64,000 nt of DNA from Rhizobium sp. CF080 (GTDB lineage: Bacteria; Pseudomonadota; Alphaproteobacteria; Rhizobiales; Rhizobiaceae), in NCBI RefSeq assembly GCF_000282095.2, contig NZ_AKKC02000009.1, forward strand, positions 186,001 through 250,000, in the 5' to 3' direction. Shown piece by piece: positions 18,139 through 26,824 of this stretch (its first letter is position 1; each line of letters opens with the position of its first letter). The notes under the pieces are model-generated. The model ran no database searches, was not told the origin of the DNA, and saw nothing but the letters and a program-made list of their open reading frames with translations. Position numbers and translations under genes: made by a program.

Positions 18139-18552
18139 ATGGCGACCCTTGTCGATACGAATGTCCTGATCGACGTGTTCCACACGCGGAGCGCCTTCAC
18201 CGAATGGTCGACCGAACAATTGGCGGCTGCCCAGATAAACGGGCCGCTGCTGATCAATCCGTTGATTTATGCGGAAATGGCTGCCGGTTACGCGACGAGC
18301 GAAGAGCTGGAATCGGCACTAGCGCCCAGTCTTTTCAGGCGGGAGGATCTCCCTTGGCAGGCTGCCTACGCGGCAGGCCACGCCTTTCTGCAGTACCGCC
18401 GCCTGGGCGGTGACAAACGTTCGCCGCTTCCCGATTTCTACATTGGTGCCCATGCGGTGGTCAAAGGCTACAGGCTGCTCAGCCGGGATGTCGCAAGGTA
18501 CCGGACCTATTTTCCTTTGATTTCCATCATCTCCCCCGAAACCCATCCCTGA
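18139..18552 (+). CDS. vapC: PIN-domain toxin (VapC)
   Basis: 137 residues, complete PIN fold. D6 (LVDTNVLIDVF), E in NPLIYAEMAAGY, and the acidic LPDFYIGAHA region provide the metal site of a ribonuclease. Members cleave tRNAs or rRNA and inhibit translation. It follows its antitoxin by 4 bp and ends 12 bp before ruvA, so the pair appears to be embedded in the ruv transcript. No damage is visible, so the module should be functional. Confidence 0.88.
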   Translation: MATLVDTNVLIDVFHTRSAFTEWSTEQLAAAQINGPLLINPLIYAEMAAGYATSEELESALAPSLFRREDLPWQAAYAAGHAFLQYRRLGGDKRSPLPDFYIGAHAVVKGYRLLSRDVARYRTYFPLISIISPETHP

Positions 18553-18564
18553 CGGACATCTTTC

Positions 18565-19182
18565 ATGATCGGCAAGCTCAAAGGCACTATCGATGAGATC
18601 GGCGACGACTATGTGCTCGTCGACGTTCATGGTGTTTGTTACGAGGTTTTCTGCTCGTCACGGGTGCTGTCGAAGATGGGGTCGGCCGGCGAAGCGGTGG
18701 TGCTGTTCATCGAGACCTATGTGCGCGAGGACCAGTTCAAGCTTTTCGGCTTCCTGACGGCGCTGGAGCGGGAATGGTTCAACCTGCTGCAGAGCGTGCA
18801 GGGCGTCGGCGCCAAGGTGGCGCTTGCCGTGCTCTCGACCTTGACCCCGTCCGAGCTCGCCAATGCGATCGCGCTGCAGGACAAGACGACGGTTTCGCGC
18901 GCGCCGGGTGTCGGGCCGAAGGTCGCGGTGCGTATCGTCACCGAACTCAAGAACAAGGCGCCCGCCTTTGCCGGCGAAGCCTCGGTCAATATCGGCCTCA
19001 AGCAGGAGCTTGGCGAGGGCGTGGCGGCGGCACCGGTCGCCGACGCCGTCTCGGCGCTCACCAATCTCGGTTATTCGCGCGACCAGGCGGCGAATGCGGT
19101 TGCCGCGGCGCTCAAGAACGGCGGCGAGGGGGGCGACAGTGCGAAGCTCATTCGGTTGGGACTGAAGGAGCTGGCGCGGTGA
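18565..19182 (+). CDS. ruvA: Holliday junction branch migration protein RuvA
   Basis: 205 residues, usual length. The N-terminal OB fold begins [21 protein letters not shown], with the helix-hairpin-helix region [18 protein letters not shown] and [17 protein letters not shown]. The C-terminal UBA-like domain III ([17 protein letters not shown]) contacts RuvB. It forms a tetramer around the four-way junction. It is flanked on both sides by toxin-antitoxin pairs, an unusual arrangement for this operon. Confidence 0.96.
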   Translation: MIGKLKGTIDEIGDDYVLVDVHGVCYEVFCSSRVLSKMGSAGEAVVLFIETYVREDQFKLFGFLTALEREWFNLLQSVQGVGAKVALAVLSTLTPSELANAIALQDKTTVSRAPGVGPKVAVRIVTELKNKAPAFAGEASVNIGLKQELGEGVAAAPVADAVSALTNLGYSRDQAANAVAAALKNGGEGGDSAKLIRLGLKELAR

Positions 19183-19255
19183 GTGGATAATTTGTGATTT
19201 TGTCGGAATAATCGTATTATTTCCGCCAATTGTAGTTTTGTTGGAGAAGTGCGCC

Positions 19256-19540
19256 ATGGGTTGGACGCTTACGCTTTCTGCCAAGGGGCAGTTGACGATA
19301 CCCAAAGACGTGCGGGAGATGATCAATTTGCATCCGGGGGATGAGGTTGTTTATTCGGTGGTGAACGGAGATCTCGTGATCACGCCAAAAAACATCGATT
19401 TCGGCGATCTTGTCGGTCTTCTCGGCAACCCACCGAACGGGCCTGCAACATTGGAGGAAATCGATGCCGCCGTGATGACCGCTGGCGGAGCCAACGTCCT
19501 CGATACCGGCGACGATGAACAGGCGGATGCAGCAGAATGA
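19256..19540 (+). CDS. AbrB-type antitoxin, second ruv-embedded pair
   Basis: 94 residues from ATG 19256, which has GGAGAAG seven bases upstream; an in-frame TTG at 19238 is less likely. The AbrB/MazE-like domain reads LTLSAKGQLTIPKDVREMI. The C-terminal tail is long and acidic ([12 protein letters not shown]), unlike the first vapB in this operon. Its last bases overlap the toxin start (ATGA), a typical coupling. The gap before it (19183-19255) is AT-rich compared with its surroundings. Confidence 0.85.
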   Translation: MGWTLTLSAKGQLTIPKDVREMINLHPGDEVVYSVVNGDLVITPKNIDFGDLVGLLGNPPNGPATLEEIDAAVMTAGGANVLDTGDDEQADAAE

Positions 19541-19941
19541 TCTTGCTGGGACTTGATACCAACGTCATTTTGCGAACGCTGATCGCGGATAACGCACTCC
19601 AAGTGGCGGCCGTGGCGGAGTTTGCAAAAGGACTGGGCCGAGAATATTCTGCTTTCGTGACACTGATCAGCCTGCTCGAACTCGATTGGGCCCTTCGTTC
19701 CCAATACGGTTTCAAGAAGAAGGAAGTCGTACTTGCCATTGGAAAGCTGCTGCGGACGCGCGGTCTTGTCATAGAAAACCAGGCCCTTGTCGTCGCTGCG
19801 CTCTGGCAGGTTGAAAACACGAACATGGATTTCGCAGATGCCCTCATCGCCGGGCGCTCACTGGAAGAGGGATGCAAATCCATTAAAACCTTCGATAAAA
19901 AGGCGGCTTCGCACATCCCCGGAATGGAACTTCTCGCATGA
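19537..19941 (+). CDS. PIN-domain toxin, second ruv-embedded pair
   Basis: 134 residues. PIN active-site acids are visible: D7 ([11 protein letters not shown]), E in [11 protein letters not shown], and D in [11 protein letters not shown] followed by TFDKKAA. This is the VapC subclass whose members carry LELxW. It overlaps its antitoxin upstream and the ruvB start downstream (ATGA at 19938), so ruvB translation is probably coupled to toxin translation. It is not closely similar to the first PIN toxin, pointing to two separate acquisitions. Confidence 0.87.
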   Translation: MILLGLDTNVILRTLIADNALQVAAVAEFAKGLGREYSAFVTLISLLELDWALRSQYGFKKKEVVLAIGKLLRTRGLVIENQALVVAALWQVENTNMDFADALIAGRSLEEGCKSIKTFDKKAASHIPGMELLA

Positions 19942-20978
19942 GTGAACCCGCCCGCCTGATAACGCCGGAAAAGCGGGGCGAGGACCTGGATACGACGCTG
20001 CGCCCGCAGTCGCTGGACGAGTTCACCGGCCAGGCGGAGGCGCGCGCCAACCTCAAGGTGTTCATCGAGGCGGCGAAGAACCGCGGCGAGGCGCTGGATC
20101 ACGTGCTGTTCGTCGGCCCGCCGGGGCTTGGGAAGACCACGCTGGCGCAGATCATGGCCAAGGAACTCGGGGTCAATTTCCGCTCCACCTCCGGCCCGGT
20201 CATCGCCAAGGCGGGCGATCTGGCGGCGCTGCTCACCAATCTCGAAGACCGCGACGTGCTTTTCATCGACGAAATCCACCGGCTCAATCCGGCGGTCGAG
20301 GAAATCCTCTATCCGGCGATGGAGGACTTTCAACTCGACCTGATCATCGGCGAAGGTCCGGCGGCGCGGTCGGTGAAGATCGACCTGTCGAAATTCACGC
20401 TGGTTGCCGCCACCACGCGTCTCGGCCTCCTGACCACGCCGCTGCGCGACCGCTTCGGCATTCCGGTGCGTCTGGCATTCTACACGGTCGACGAGCTGGA
20501 ACTGATCGTGCGGCGTGGGGCGCGGCTGATGGGCCTGCCGATCACCGATGACGGCGCCCGCGAGATCGCCCGCCGTGCCCGCGGCACGCCGCGTATCGCC
20601 GGGCGGCTCTTGCGCCGGGTGCGCGATTTCGCCGAGGTGGCGAGGGCCGAGGCGGTGACGAAGGAGATCGCCGACGAGGCGCTGACCCGCCTTCTGGTCG
20701 ACAATATGGGCCTCGACCAGCTCGACAAACGCTACCTCAACATGATCGCCGTCAATTTCGGCGGCGGCCCTGTCGGCATCGAGACGATCGCAGCCGGTCT
20801 TTCCGAACCGCGCGATGCGATCGAGGACATTATCGAGCCCTACATGATCCAGCAGGGTTTCATCCAGCGCACGCCGCGGGGCCGCGTTTTGACCGCAAAT
20901 GCGTGGAAACATCTTGGGCTCCAGCCGCCCAAGGATCTCGAGGCGGCGCAATTCCGGATGTTCACTGAGGATGATTGA
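19938..20978 (+). CDS. ruvB: Holliday junction branch migration ATPase RuvB
   Basis: 346 residues, AAA+ motor driving branch migration. Walker A is [11 protein letters not shown], Walker B IDEIHRLN, sensor 1 AATTRLG, the arginine-finger region LRDRFG, and the winged-helix domain ends [16 protein letters not shown]. The ATG overlaps the upstream PIN toxin stop. The TGA is directly followed by a TTG-started phosphoesterase, so the transcript probably continues. Confidence 0.96.
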   Translation: MSEPARLITPEKRGEDLDTTLRPQSLDEFTGQAEARANLKVFIEAAKNRGEALDHVLFVGPPGLGKTTLAQIMAKELGVNFRSTSGPVIAKAGDLAALLTNLEDRDVLFIDEIHRLNPAVEEILYPAMEDFQLDLIIGEGPAARSVKIDLSKFTLVAATTRLGLLTTPLRDRFGIPVRLAFYTVDELELIVRRGARLMGLPITDDGAREIARRARGTPRIAGRLLRRVRDFAEVARAEAVTKEIADEALTRLLVDNMGLDQLDKRYLNMIAVNFGGGPVGIETIAAGLSEPRDAIEDIIEPYMIQQGFIQRTPRGRVLTANAWKHLGLQPPKDLEAAQFRMFTEDD

Positions 20979-21875
20979 TTGATTTCCCGCCGCGGGTTCC
21001 TGACGTCTCTTACGGGCAGTGTCGCGGCGTTTCTGGCGTTGGCCGGATATGCGGTGGCCGAGCCGCTGGTGCGGCTGAGGGTCGCCCGGAATGCGCTGAC
21101 GCCGCCGGGCTGGACGCCGGGGCTGAAGCTGCGGATCGTGGCGCTGGCGGACTTTCATGCCTGCAAACCCTGGATGCCGGCTGAGCGGATCGCCTCGATC
21201 TGCGAAGCCGCCAATGCGCTCGAACCCGATGTCATCCTGCTGCTCGGCGATTATATCTCGGGCATGCGTTTCATCACCGATCACGTTCCGCCGGACGCCT
21301 GGGCCGGTGCGCTTTCGACCCTGAAGGCGCCGCTCGGCACCCATGCCATTCTCGGCAATCACGACTGGTGGGAGGATAGCGAGGTCCAGGCGAGCGGCGA
21401 TGGCATCCCCTTCGGCCGTACGGCGCTCGAAGCGGCGGGCATTCCCGTCTACAGCAATCGGGCGGCGCGGTTCGAGAAGGATGGCAGGCCTTTCTGGCTG
21501 GCCGGCGTCGAGGACCAGATCGCGCTGCTTCCCGACCAGAAGACGCGTCGCTGGACGCGCGGCAAGGATGACCTTCCGGCCACGCTTGCGCAGATCACGG
21601 ACGATGCTCCCGTCATCCTGATGGCCCATGAGCCGGACATCTTCCCCAAAGTCCCCGAACGGGTGTCGCTCACCCTTTCCGGCCATACCCATGGCGGGCA
21701 GGTGCGGTTGCTCGGTTATACCCCGGTCGTTCCGTCCCGGTATGGCAACCGTTATGTCTACGGGCACGTGCAGGAAGGCGGGCGCAATATCATCATTTCC
21801 AGCGGGCTCGGCTGTTCCGGTCTGCCCATCCGCTTCGGCGTGCCGCCGGAAATCAACGTGATCGATCTAGGATAA
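20979..21875 (+). CDS. Exported metallophosphoesterase with Tat-like signal
   Basis: 298 residues. All calcineurin-fold metal motifs are present: ADFHACKPW, LLGDYISG, ILGNHDWWED and SGHTHGGQVRL. The N-terminus MISRRGFLTSLTGSVAAFLAL carries SRRGFL, a twin-arginine motif followed by a hydrophobic core, so export by Tat or anchoring in the inner membrane is likely. The start is TTG immediately after the ruvB stop, with no other start keeping the signal. The family (YkuE-like) includes lipid and nucleotide phosphohydrolases; the substrate is unknown. Confidence 0.85.
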   Translation: MISRRGFLTSLTGSVAAFLALAGYAVAEPLVRLRVARNALTPPGWTPGLKLRIVALADFHACKPWMPAERIASICEAANALEPDVILLLGDYISGMRFITDHVPPDAWAGALSTLKAPLGTHAILGNHDWWEDSEVQASGDGIPFGRTALEAAGIPVYSNRAARFEKDGRPFWLAGVEDQIALLPDQKTRRWTRGKDDLPATLAQITDDAPVILMAHEPDIFPKVPERVSLTLSGHTHGGQVRLLGYTPVVPSRYGNRYVYGHVQEGGRNIIISSGLGCSGLPIRFGVPPEINVIDLG

Positions 21876-21879
21876 CCGC

Positions 21880-22392
21880 ATGGCAGGCCGCACCCGCATC
21901 CGCATCAAGACGAAGAACAAACGCATCTTTCAGATGCGGATCGCCGGGCTCGGCTTTCGGGACGGGTATGTGCTGGTGCATCGGGCCGTGGACGAGGCGT
22001 TCTGGACGTTTCCGGGCGGCAGGGCGGAGATCGGCGAGACATCGGAAGATACGCTCAGGCGCGAGATGGTCGAGGAAATCGGTGTCGAGGTGACGGTCGG
22101 GCGGCTGCTCTGGTCGGTCGAGAATTTCTTCCACTACGAAGACCGCGACTGGCATGAGCTCGGTTATTATTACCTGATGGAGATTCCCGAGACGTTTCCG
22201 TTTCATGCGACCGACATCGTCCACCGGATCAAGGATGAGCACGATCTGGAATTCAAATGGGTGCCGGCGACGACCGAGGCGCTCCGGGCACTCGACATCC
22301 CGCCCTATTTCATCGCCGAAGAGATCGAGAACCTGCCGGCAAGCCCGCGTCATCTCGTCTGGCGCGACGGCGATCTCGACCTGAAATCCTAA
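21880..22392 (+). CDS. NUDIX hydrolase
   Basis: 170 residues. The Nudix box GGRAEIGETSEDTLRREMVEEIGV fits Gx5Ex7REUxEExGU (quoted here only as a pattern match near residues 46-68). It should hydrolyse a nucleoside diphosphate linked to another moiety, with Mg2+. It lies 4 bp after the phosphoesterase and is probably cotranscribed. The specific substrate cannot be read from the sequence. Confidence 0.88.
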   Translation: MAGRTRIRIKTKNKRIFQMRIAGLGFRDGYVLVHRAVDEAFWTFPGGRAEIGETSEDTLRREMVEEIGVEVTVGRLLWSVENFFHYEDRDWHELGYYYLMEIPETFPFHATDIVHRIKDEHDLEFKWVPATTEALRALDIPPYFIAEEIENLPASPRHLVWRDGDLDLKS

Positions 22393-22537
22393 ATACGGAT
22401 TGTTCGGCATTCGGTTGGACTTGAGAGGCCGCTACCGGCGCCTTTCATGGAACGCGTGCCGCAGGCGCTTTCGCTCGCCCGCATTCCGGCGGGAACATCT
22501 GCGCGTGGCTTTCCGTTCTCCCCGAAAGGAGAACGCC

Positions 22538-22759
22538 ATGCAGAAGATCGAGGTCGAAAACGAGGTCGCATGGACCTGGGGGCGATCCGAAGCCCGGGGC
22601 AAGGTCACCCAAAAGTTCACCGGCGACGTGGAGCGCAGGATCAAGGGTAAGACGATCAAGCGCAAGGCGAATGCCGATGAGCCCGCCTTTTTGATCGAGC
22701 AGGAAGATGGTGACCGCGTTCTCAAGAGTCAGTCCGAACTGAGGAAGACCCATGGATAG
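22538..22759 (+). CDS. DUF2945 (HVA1/Tudor-like) protein
   Basis: 73 residues. The small beta-barrel-like family is recognisable from TWGRSEARGKVTQKFTG, VERRIKGKTIKRKA and PAFLIEQEDGDRVLKS. ATG 22538 is preceded by AAAGGAGA. Function is unknown; fungal relatives are called hypervirulence-associated. The end overlaps the next ORF by 8 bp in another frame, implying translational coupling. Confidence 0.8.
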   Translation: MQKIEVENEVAWTWGRSEARGKVTQKFTGDVERRIKGKTIKRKANADEPAFLIEQEDGDRVLKSQSELRKTHG

Positions 22760-23117
22760 CGAAATCCCCGATCATATCCCGCCCGCCGAAGTGGCGCAGG
22801 CTGCCGAAAAGGGCTTGAAGCTCCGCTCCCAGTACCGCCGTGGCGGCACGATGGTCGGCGTGGCCAGGGCCCGCGACCTGAAGAACCGCAAGTCGATCTC
22901 GGAAAAGACGGTGCGGCGGATGGTGAGCTATTTTTCCCGCCACAAGGCGGACAAGCGGGCCGAGAATTTCGGCGACGACGAAAATCCCTCGACCGGTTAT
23001 ATCGCCTGGCTGCTCTGGGGTGGCGATGCCGGCCAGAAATGGGCCGAGGAACACAAGAAGGCGATCGAAAAGGCAAAGAACGAGGCGAAGATGCGGCGCT
23101 TCACGCAGTCGCATTGA
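22752..23117 (+). CDS. Conserved protein of unknown function, partner of DUF2945
   Basis: 121 residues, no signal or membrane segment. A conserved core reads YRRGGTMVGVARARDLKNR, VRRMVSYFSRHK and STGYIAWLLWGGDAG, ending in a charged helix. The same core occurs in phage head-region proteins and in small bacterial genes next to DUF2945, from memory of the family. It overlaps the DUF2945 gene, so the pair probably works together. Its last bases overlap the end of sqdC on the other strand. Confidence 0.72.
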   Translation: MDSEIPDHIPPAEVAQAAEKGLKLRSQYRRGGTMVGVARARDLKNRKSISEKTVRRMVSYFSRHKADKRAENFGDDENPSTGYIAWLLWGGDAGQKWAEEHKKAIEKAKNEAKMRRFTQSH

Positions 23118-23988
23118 GAGAGCGTGCAAGCTCCTCGATCGTTTGCCGCAAGAGATCGGCCCCGCCGGGTTGCCAGCCGAGCGCCCGCAACCTGTCCGTC
23201 GACATGAGACTGACCGCGCCGCGATCTGCGGACGGCGGCAGATCATGGAGGACACCCGGCAGGTGGCCGAGGATTTCAGTCGTGTCGGTCAGGATGTCCG
23301 ACGCGTTGAAAACCTGGCCGGCGATCCTGCCGGTTTCGGTTTCCAGCAGGAGACGAACGGCGGCGGCGACATCGCGGCCGTGGATCTCCGTTCCCGCACG
23401 CGACGGAACCGGCCGACCGGCCAGGTAATCCGCAAACAGCCCATCCCATTTGTTGGGGCGAAGATTGCCGTAGACGCCGGTAAGCCTGAGAGACGATGTG
23501 GCAAAGCCAGGGGCCGACAGGTGTGCCAATGCCTGCTCGGCACAGAGCTTGATCTCGCCGTAGAGGCTGCCGGGCTCCAAGACAATATCTTCGCTGAGCA
23601 GCGTTCCCGCTGCTTGTCCGTCATAAACGGCCCGGCTCGACAGGAAGACTGTGCGGCGTGTGCCGGCCTTCCTGGCCGTCTCGAACAGCTTCACTGTGCC
23701 GTCGAGGTTCAGCCGGCGGAAGCGTTCGGGATCGTCGCCTTCGCCGCCGCGGTATTTTCCGGGCAGATGGTCGAAGGCGGCGTGGACGAAGAAATAGGCC
23801 TCGTCGAAAGCGTCGATCTGGTCGAGGGCGGGATCGAGCGAGAGGGAGACGAATTCGACAGGTCTGGAAAAGAAGTCAGGCGCCGGCGGCGTGCGGCCTC
23901 CGACAATCACCTGATATCCGGCATCCAGCAGGCCTTCGACGATATAACGCCCGACCAGGCCGGTCCCGCCGGAGACCAGAACCTTCAT
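23101..23988 (-). CDS. sqdC: NAD(P)-dependent epimerase/reductase SqdC
   Basis: 295 residues, short-chain/extended Rossmann protein starting MKVLVSGGTGLVGRYIVEGL (GxxGxxG cofactor loop). It is third in a sqdB-sqdD-sqdC operon, the order known in Sinorhizobium meliloti for sulfoquinovosyl diacylglycerol synthesis. SqdC is needed for normal sulfolipid production, though its exact reaction is unsettled. The start ATG at 23988 has GGGAGAG and overlaps the sqdD stop by four bases. The gene symbol rests partly on the operon context. Confidence 0.8.
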   Translation of the reverse strand: MKVLVSGGTGLVGRYIVEGLLDAGYQVIVGGRTPPAPDFFSRPVEFVSLSLDPALDQIDAFDEAYFFVHAAFDHLPGKYRGGEGDDPERFRRLNLDGTVKLFETARKAGTRRTVFLSSRAVYDGQAAGTLLSEDIVLEPGSLYGEIKLCAEQALAHLSAPGFATSSLRLTGVYGNLRPNKWDGLFADYLAGRPVPSRAGTEIHGRDVAAAVRLLLETETGRIAGQVFNASDILTDTTEILGHLPGVLHDLPPSADRGAVSLMSTDRLRALGWQPGGADLLRQTIEELARSLNATA

Positions 23989-24809
23989 CGAGGCTCTCCC
24001 GGCGTCGGCAGGGAGGCGAGGGCGGGGATCTCGCGGCCCTCGTAAAACGCCTGCCAGAGGTCGATCAGTGGCCGCAGCCGGTCCGCCTTCGGGTGATCCT
24101 TCTCCCACGGCTTCTCATACTGGTAGTGCAGCACGCCGATCCTCTCCCAGTTCCAGAGATCCGGCATGTTGAACCAGACATATTGCAGCATGTTCATGAA
24201 GATCGGCAGTCCATGCCAGTCGGGGAAGAACGTCTCCAGAAACGTCTGGTCGGTGCGGCGCCAGAAGGCGTCCGACCGGTCGAGCGCCGCGAGCATCCTG
24301 TCGAATGTCTCGCCGGAAGGTTTGGCGACGAAGACGCCGGAATTCAGCCGGTGAAAGTCCGAGAGGTTTTGGTAGACGTTCGGGGCGGCGGAGAATTCCG
24401 GATAGGAAAACAGCTTGTCGATCGGCTTCAGCACCAGGGCATCTGCATCAATGAATACGCAGGTCTCGTATTCGGTGAGCAGCCAGAGCCTGAGCTTGCA
24501 GAAATTGTCGAGCGGCGTGTGAAAGTCCGGCTTGCGGCCCTTGGTGAAGGGCGCGGCGCCGTGGAGGCTCTTTCGCTGATGCCGTTCGTTGAAGGCGTCG
24601 GATAGCGGCAGGTGTTCGACCTTCACCATCCGGCAGCCGAGGGCCTCGAGCGGGGCGAGGGAGGGGCGCTCGACGCCGCCGGTATGGAGGACGACGATAT
24701 CGGCCTCGGTACCGGTGCGGCGGATGGAGCGGGCAAGGGCGGTGGCGCCCATCGCGTAGTCGGCATTGGTGACAAGGGTGACGAAGGCGTTGGTCATGAT
24801 GTCGCTCAT
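23985..24809 (-). CDS. sqdD: Glycosyltransferase family 8, sulfolipid synthesis SqdD
   Basis: 274 residues, glycogenin-like GT8 fold. FVTLVTNADYAMGA opens the nucleotide-sugar domain, the DxD metal site is FIDADALVL, and HRLNSGVFV and the C-terminal HYQYEKPW complete it. SqdD is thought to transfer sulfoquinovose from UDP-sulfoquinovose to diacylglycerol or an intermediate. ATG 24809 is chosen with GGAGGG upstream; ATG 24797 is the alternative. A 137-bp palindromic repeat lies between it and sqdB. Confidence 0.85.
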   Translation of the reverse strand: MSDIMTNAFVTLVTNADYAMGATALARSIRRTGTEADIVVLHTGGVERPSLAPLEALGCRMVKVEHLPLSDAFNERHQRKSLHGAAPFTKGRKPDFHTPLDNFCKLRLWLLTEYETCVFIDADALVLKPIDKLFSYPEFSAAPNVYQNLSDFHRLNSGVFVAKPSGETFDRMLAALDRSDAFWRRTDQTFLETFFPDWHGLPIFMNMLQYVWFNMPDLWNWERIGVLHYQYEKPWEKDHPKADRLRPLIDLWQAFYEGREIPALASLPTPGEPR

Positions 24810-24834
24810 GGGGTGCGGTGCCCTCCACACGCTC

Positions 24835-24971
24835 CCTCATTCCTGTGCTTGTCACAGGAATCCAGTGCGCCCAAGTCCTTGGGCGCGAGATATGCGCTTG
24901 ATGTGGAAGAAGAGCCTTTCACGGCGCAGACGCGCCGTGGCTGGATTCCTGTGACAAGCACAGGAATGAGG
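24835..24971. repeat. Nested palindromic intergenic repeat
   Basis: Two 31-bp arms, 24835-24865 and 24941-24971, are perfect reverse complements. Each arm itself contains the small palindrome CCTGTGCTTGTCACAGG or its complement. Between them are two more hairpins, GCGCCCAAG/CTTGGGCGC (24868-24887) and CACGGCGC/GCGCCGTG (24920-24939). The whole can fold into a cruciform. It looks like a rhizobial REP/RIME-class element inserted in the sqd transcript. Confidence 0.8.
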
Positions 24972-25005
24972 CAGGGTGGGGCGAGCCGCGGCATTCCCGT
25001 CCCGC

Positions 25006-26226
25006 TCACGACACAGACTTCAACCGCACACCCTCCGGGTCATGCTCCACCTTCGCCGCAATATCCCTGGTCCAGGCGGAGACGGCCGGAACGCGTGATC
25101 TGTCAACGCGATAGGCGTATTTCTTGGCAACATCGACGATCTCGCCAAGCAGCCCCTCGCCGAGCGTTGTCGGTTCGAGGCCGAGGCCAAGGAATTTCTC
25201 GTTCTTCACCACCAGCTCGTTTTCCGGCGCTTCCTTGCGCGGGTTGGGCAGCCAGGCGATCCGCGAACCGGTCATTTTCGAGATCATCTCGGCAAGATCG
25301 CGCACCCGGTGGGTCTCGGTCATCTGGTTGAAGATCTCGACGCGGCTGCTCCGTGCCGGCGGATTGTCGAGTGCGATCTCGATGCAGCGGACCGAATCCT
25401 GGATGTGGATGAAGGCGCGGGTCTGGCCGCCGGTACCGTGGACGGTGAGCGGATAACCGATGGCCGCCTGGATGAGAAAACGATTCAAGACCGTTCCGTA
25501 ATCCCCGTCATAGTCGAATCTATTGATCAATTGCGGGTGGCGGCGGGTCTGCTCGGTATGGGTGCCCCAGACGATGCCCTGATGCAGGTCGGTGATCCGC
25601 AATCCGTCGTTCTTCGCGTAGAACTGGAAGAGCTGCTGATCGAGGCATTTGGTCATGTGGTAGATCGAGCCGGGATTGCTCGGATAGAGGATTTCCTGGG
25701 AGACGGTGCGGCCGTCGGCGGTCTCGATGCCGACCGGCAGGTAACCTTCCGGGATCGCCGCGCCGACCGTCGAATAGCCGTAGACGCCCATCGTGCCGAG
25801 ATGCACGAGATGCGCGTCGAGATCGAGTTCGACCAATGCATTCAAAAGGTTATGGGTGGCGTTTACATTGTTGCTGACGGTGTAGTTCTTGTGCCGGTCG
25901 CTCTTCATCGAATAGGGCGCGGCGCGCTGCTCGGCGAAATGGATGACGGCGTCAGGGCGGTGTTTCGCCAGCCAGCCCTTCAGGAGCTCGTAGTCTTTGG
26001 CAAGATCGATCAGGTGGAAATGGATGCGGCGGCCGGTTTCGGCATGCCAGATGCGGGTGCGTTCCTGGATGCTGTCCATCGGCGTCAGCGACTGGACGCC
26101 GAGTTCGGTATCGATCCAGCGGCGGGAGAGGTTGTCGAGGATATGGATCTCGTGACCGGCATCGGACAGGTGAAGCGATGTCGGCCAGCCGACGAAACCG
26201 TCACCGCCCAGAACTGCAATCTTCAT
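25006..26226 (-). CDS. sqdB: UDP-sulfoquinovose synthase SqdB
   Basis: 406 residues. It makes UDP-sulfoquinovose from UDP-glucose and sulfite using tightly bound NAD+. The N-terminal Rossmann loop is AVLGGDGFVGWPTSLHL, followed by the SqdB-specific DNLSRRWIDTELG and HFAEQRAAPYSMKS. The active-site Thr region is LGTMGVYG and the YxxxK motif is YHMTK. First gene of the minus-strand sqdBDC operon. Sulfolipid replaces phospholipid under phosphate limitation; no Pho box was identified with confidence in the 120-bp divergent gap to ybgC. Confidence 0.94.
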   Translation of the reverse strand: MKIAVLGGDGFVGWPTSLHLSDAGHEIHILDNLSRRWIDTELGVQSLTPMDSIQERTRIWHAETGRRIHFHLIDLAKDYELLKGWLAKHRPDAVIHFAEQRAAPYSMKSDRHKNYTVSNNVNATHNLLNALVELDLDAHLVHLGTMGVYGYSTVGAAIPEGYLPVGIETADGRTVSQEILYPSNPGSIYHMTKCLDQQLFQFYAKNDGLRITDLHQGIVWGTHTEQTRRHPQLINRFDYDGDYGTVLNRFLIQAAIGYPLTVHGTGGQTRAFIHIQDSVRCIEIALDNPPARSSRVEIFNQMTETHRVRDLAEMISKMTGSRIAWLPNPRKEAPENELVVKNEKFLGLGLEPTTLGEGLLGEIVDVAKKYAYRVDRSRVPAVSAWTRDIAAKVEHDPEGVRLKSVS

Positions 26227-26348
26227 GGGTTACTCTCCGCTGGTTTTCGACTGATTTCCTGATAGGGAGGATATGTGACAGGACTTCGAAACTGGGGCGA
26301 GATTACGGGCTTATCCAGTGGAGCAGAGGAAATTTCCAAGGCAAGGCC

Positions 26349-26816
26349 ATGAAGGAATACAATTTTCTGCTATCGGGCGAGTTGATGGAAGGCGGCCATC
26401 GGCTGGCCCAGCGCGTCTATTATGAAGACACGGATTTTTCGGGCCTCGTCTATCACGCCCGCTACCTGCACTTCCTGGAGCGCGGCCGCACCGACTATCT
26501 GCGCTGCCTCGGCTGCGAGCAGAGCGCGCTGCTTTCCGCCGAGGAGGAGGGGCTGGTCTTCGTCGTCCACCGGATGGAGATCGACTTCAAGCAGCCGGCC
26601 CGCATGGACGATATCCTGATGATCCAGACGGTCACCGAAAAGGCGGGCGGCGCCAAGATGGTGCTCAACCAGGAGATCCGTCGCGGAGACACGCTGCTGA
26701 TCGCCGCGAAAGTGGTGATCGCCGTGATCAACAGGCACGGGCGTCCGCGCCGGCTGCCGGAAAGCGTGGCGGAAAAGTTCCTCGGGCGATCGGCCGAGCA
26801 GGTTAATCCGATTTAA
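26349..26816 (+). CDS. ybgC: Tol-Pal-associated acyl-CoA thioesterase YbgC
   Basis: 155 residues, hot-dog fold. The catalytic motif is RVYYEDTDFSGLVYHARYLHFLER (key Asp in YEDTD, Tyr and His nearby), here given only for its position at about residues 19-42. It is a cytoplasmic thioesterase associated with the Tol-Pal locus and phospholipid metabolism. ATG 26349 follows AAGGCAAGG; the frame is open upstream but overlaps the sqdB promoter. A minus-strand gene separates it from tolQ, so it cannot simply share a short tol leader. Confidence 0.9.
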   Translation: MKEYNFLLSGELMEGGHRLAQRVYYEDTDFSGLVYHARYLHFLERGRTDYLRCLGCEQSALLSAEEEGLVFVVHRMEIDFKQPARMDDILMIQTVTEKAGGAKMVLNQEIRRGDTLLIAAKVVIAVINRHGRPRRLPESVAEKFLGRSAEQVNPI

Positions 26817-26824
26817 GACGGGAC

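Noticed and set aside
24835-24971. CRISPR array or insertion sequence
   Set aside because: Only two inverted arms are present, with no spacer periodicity, transposase or target duplication.
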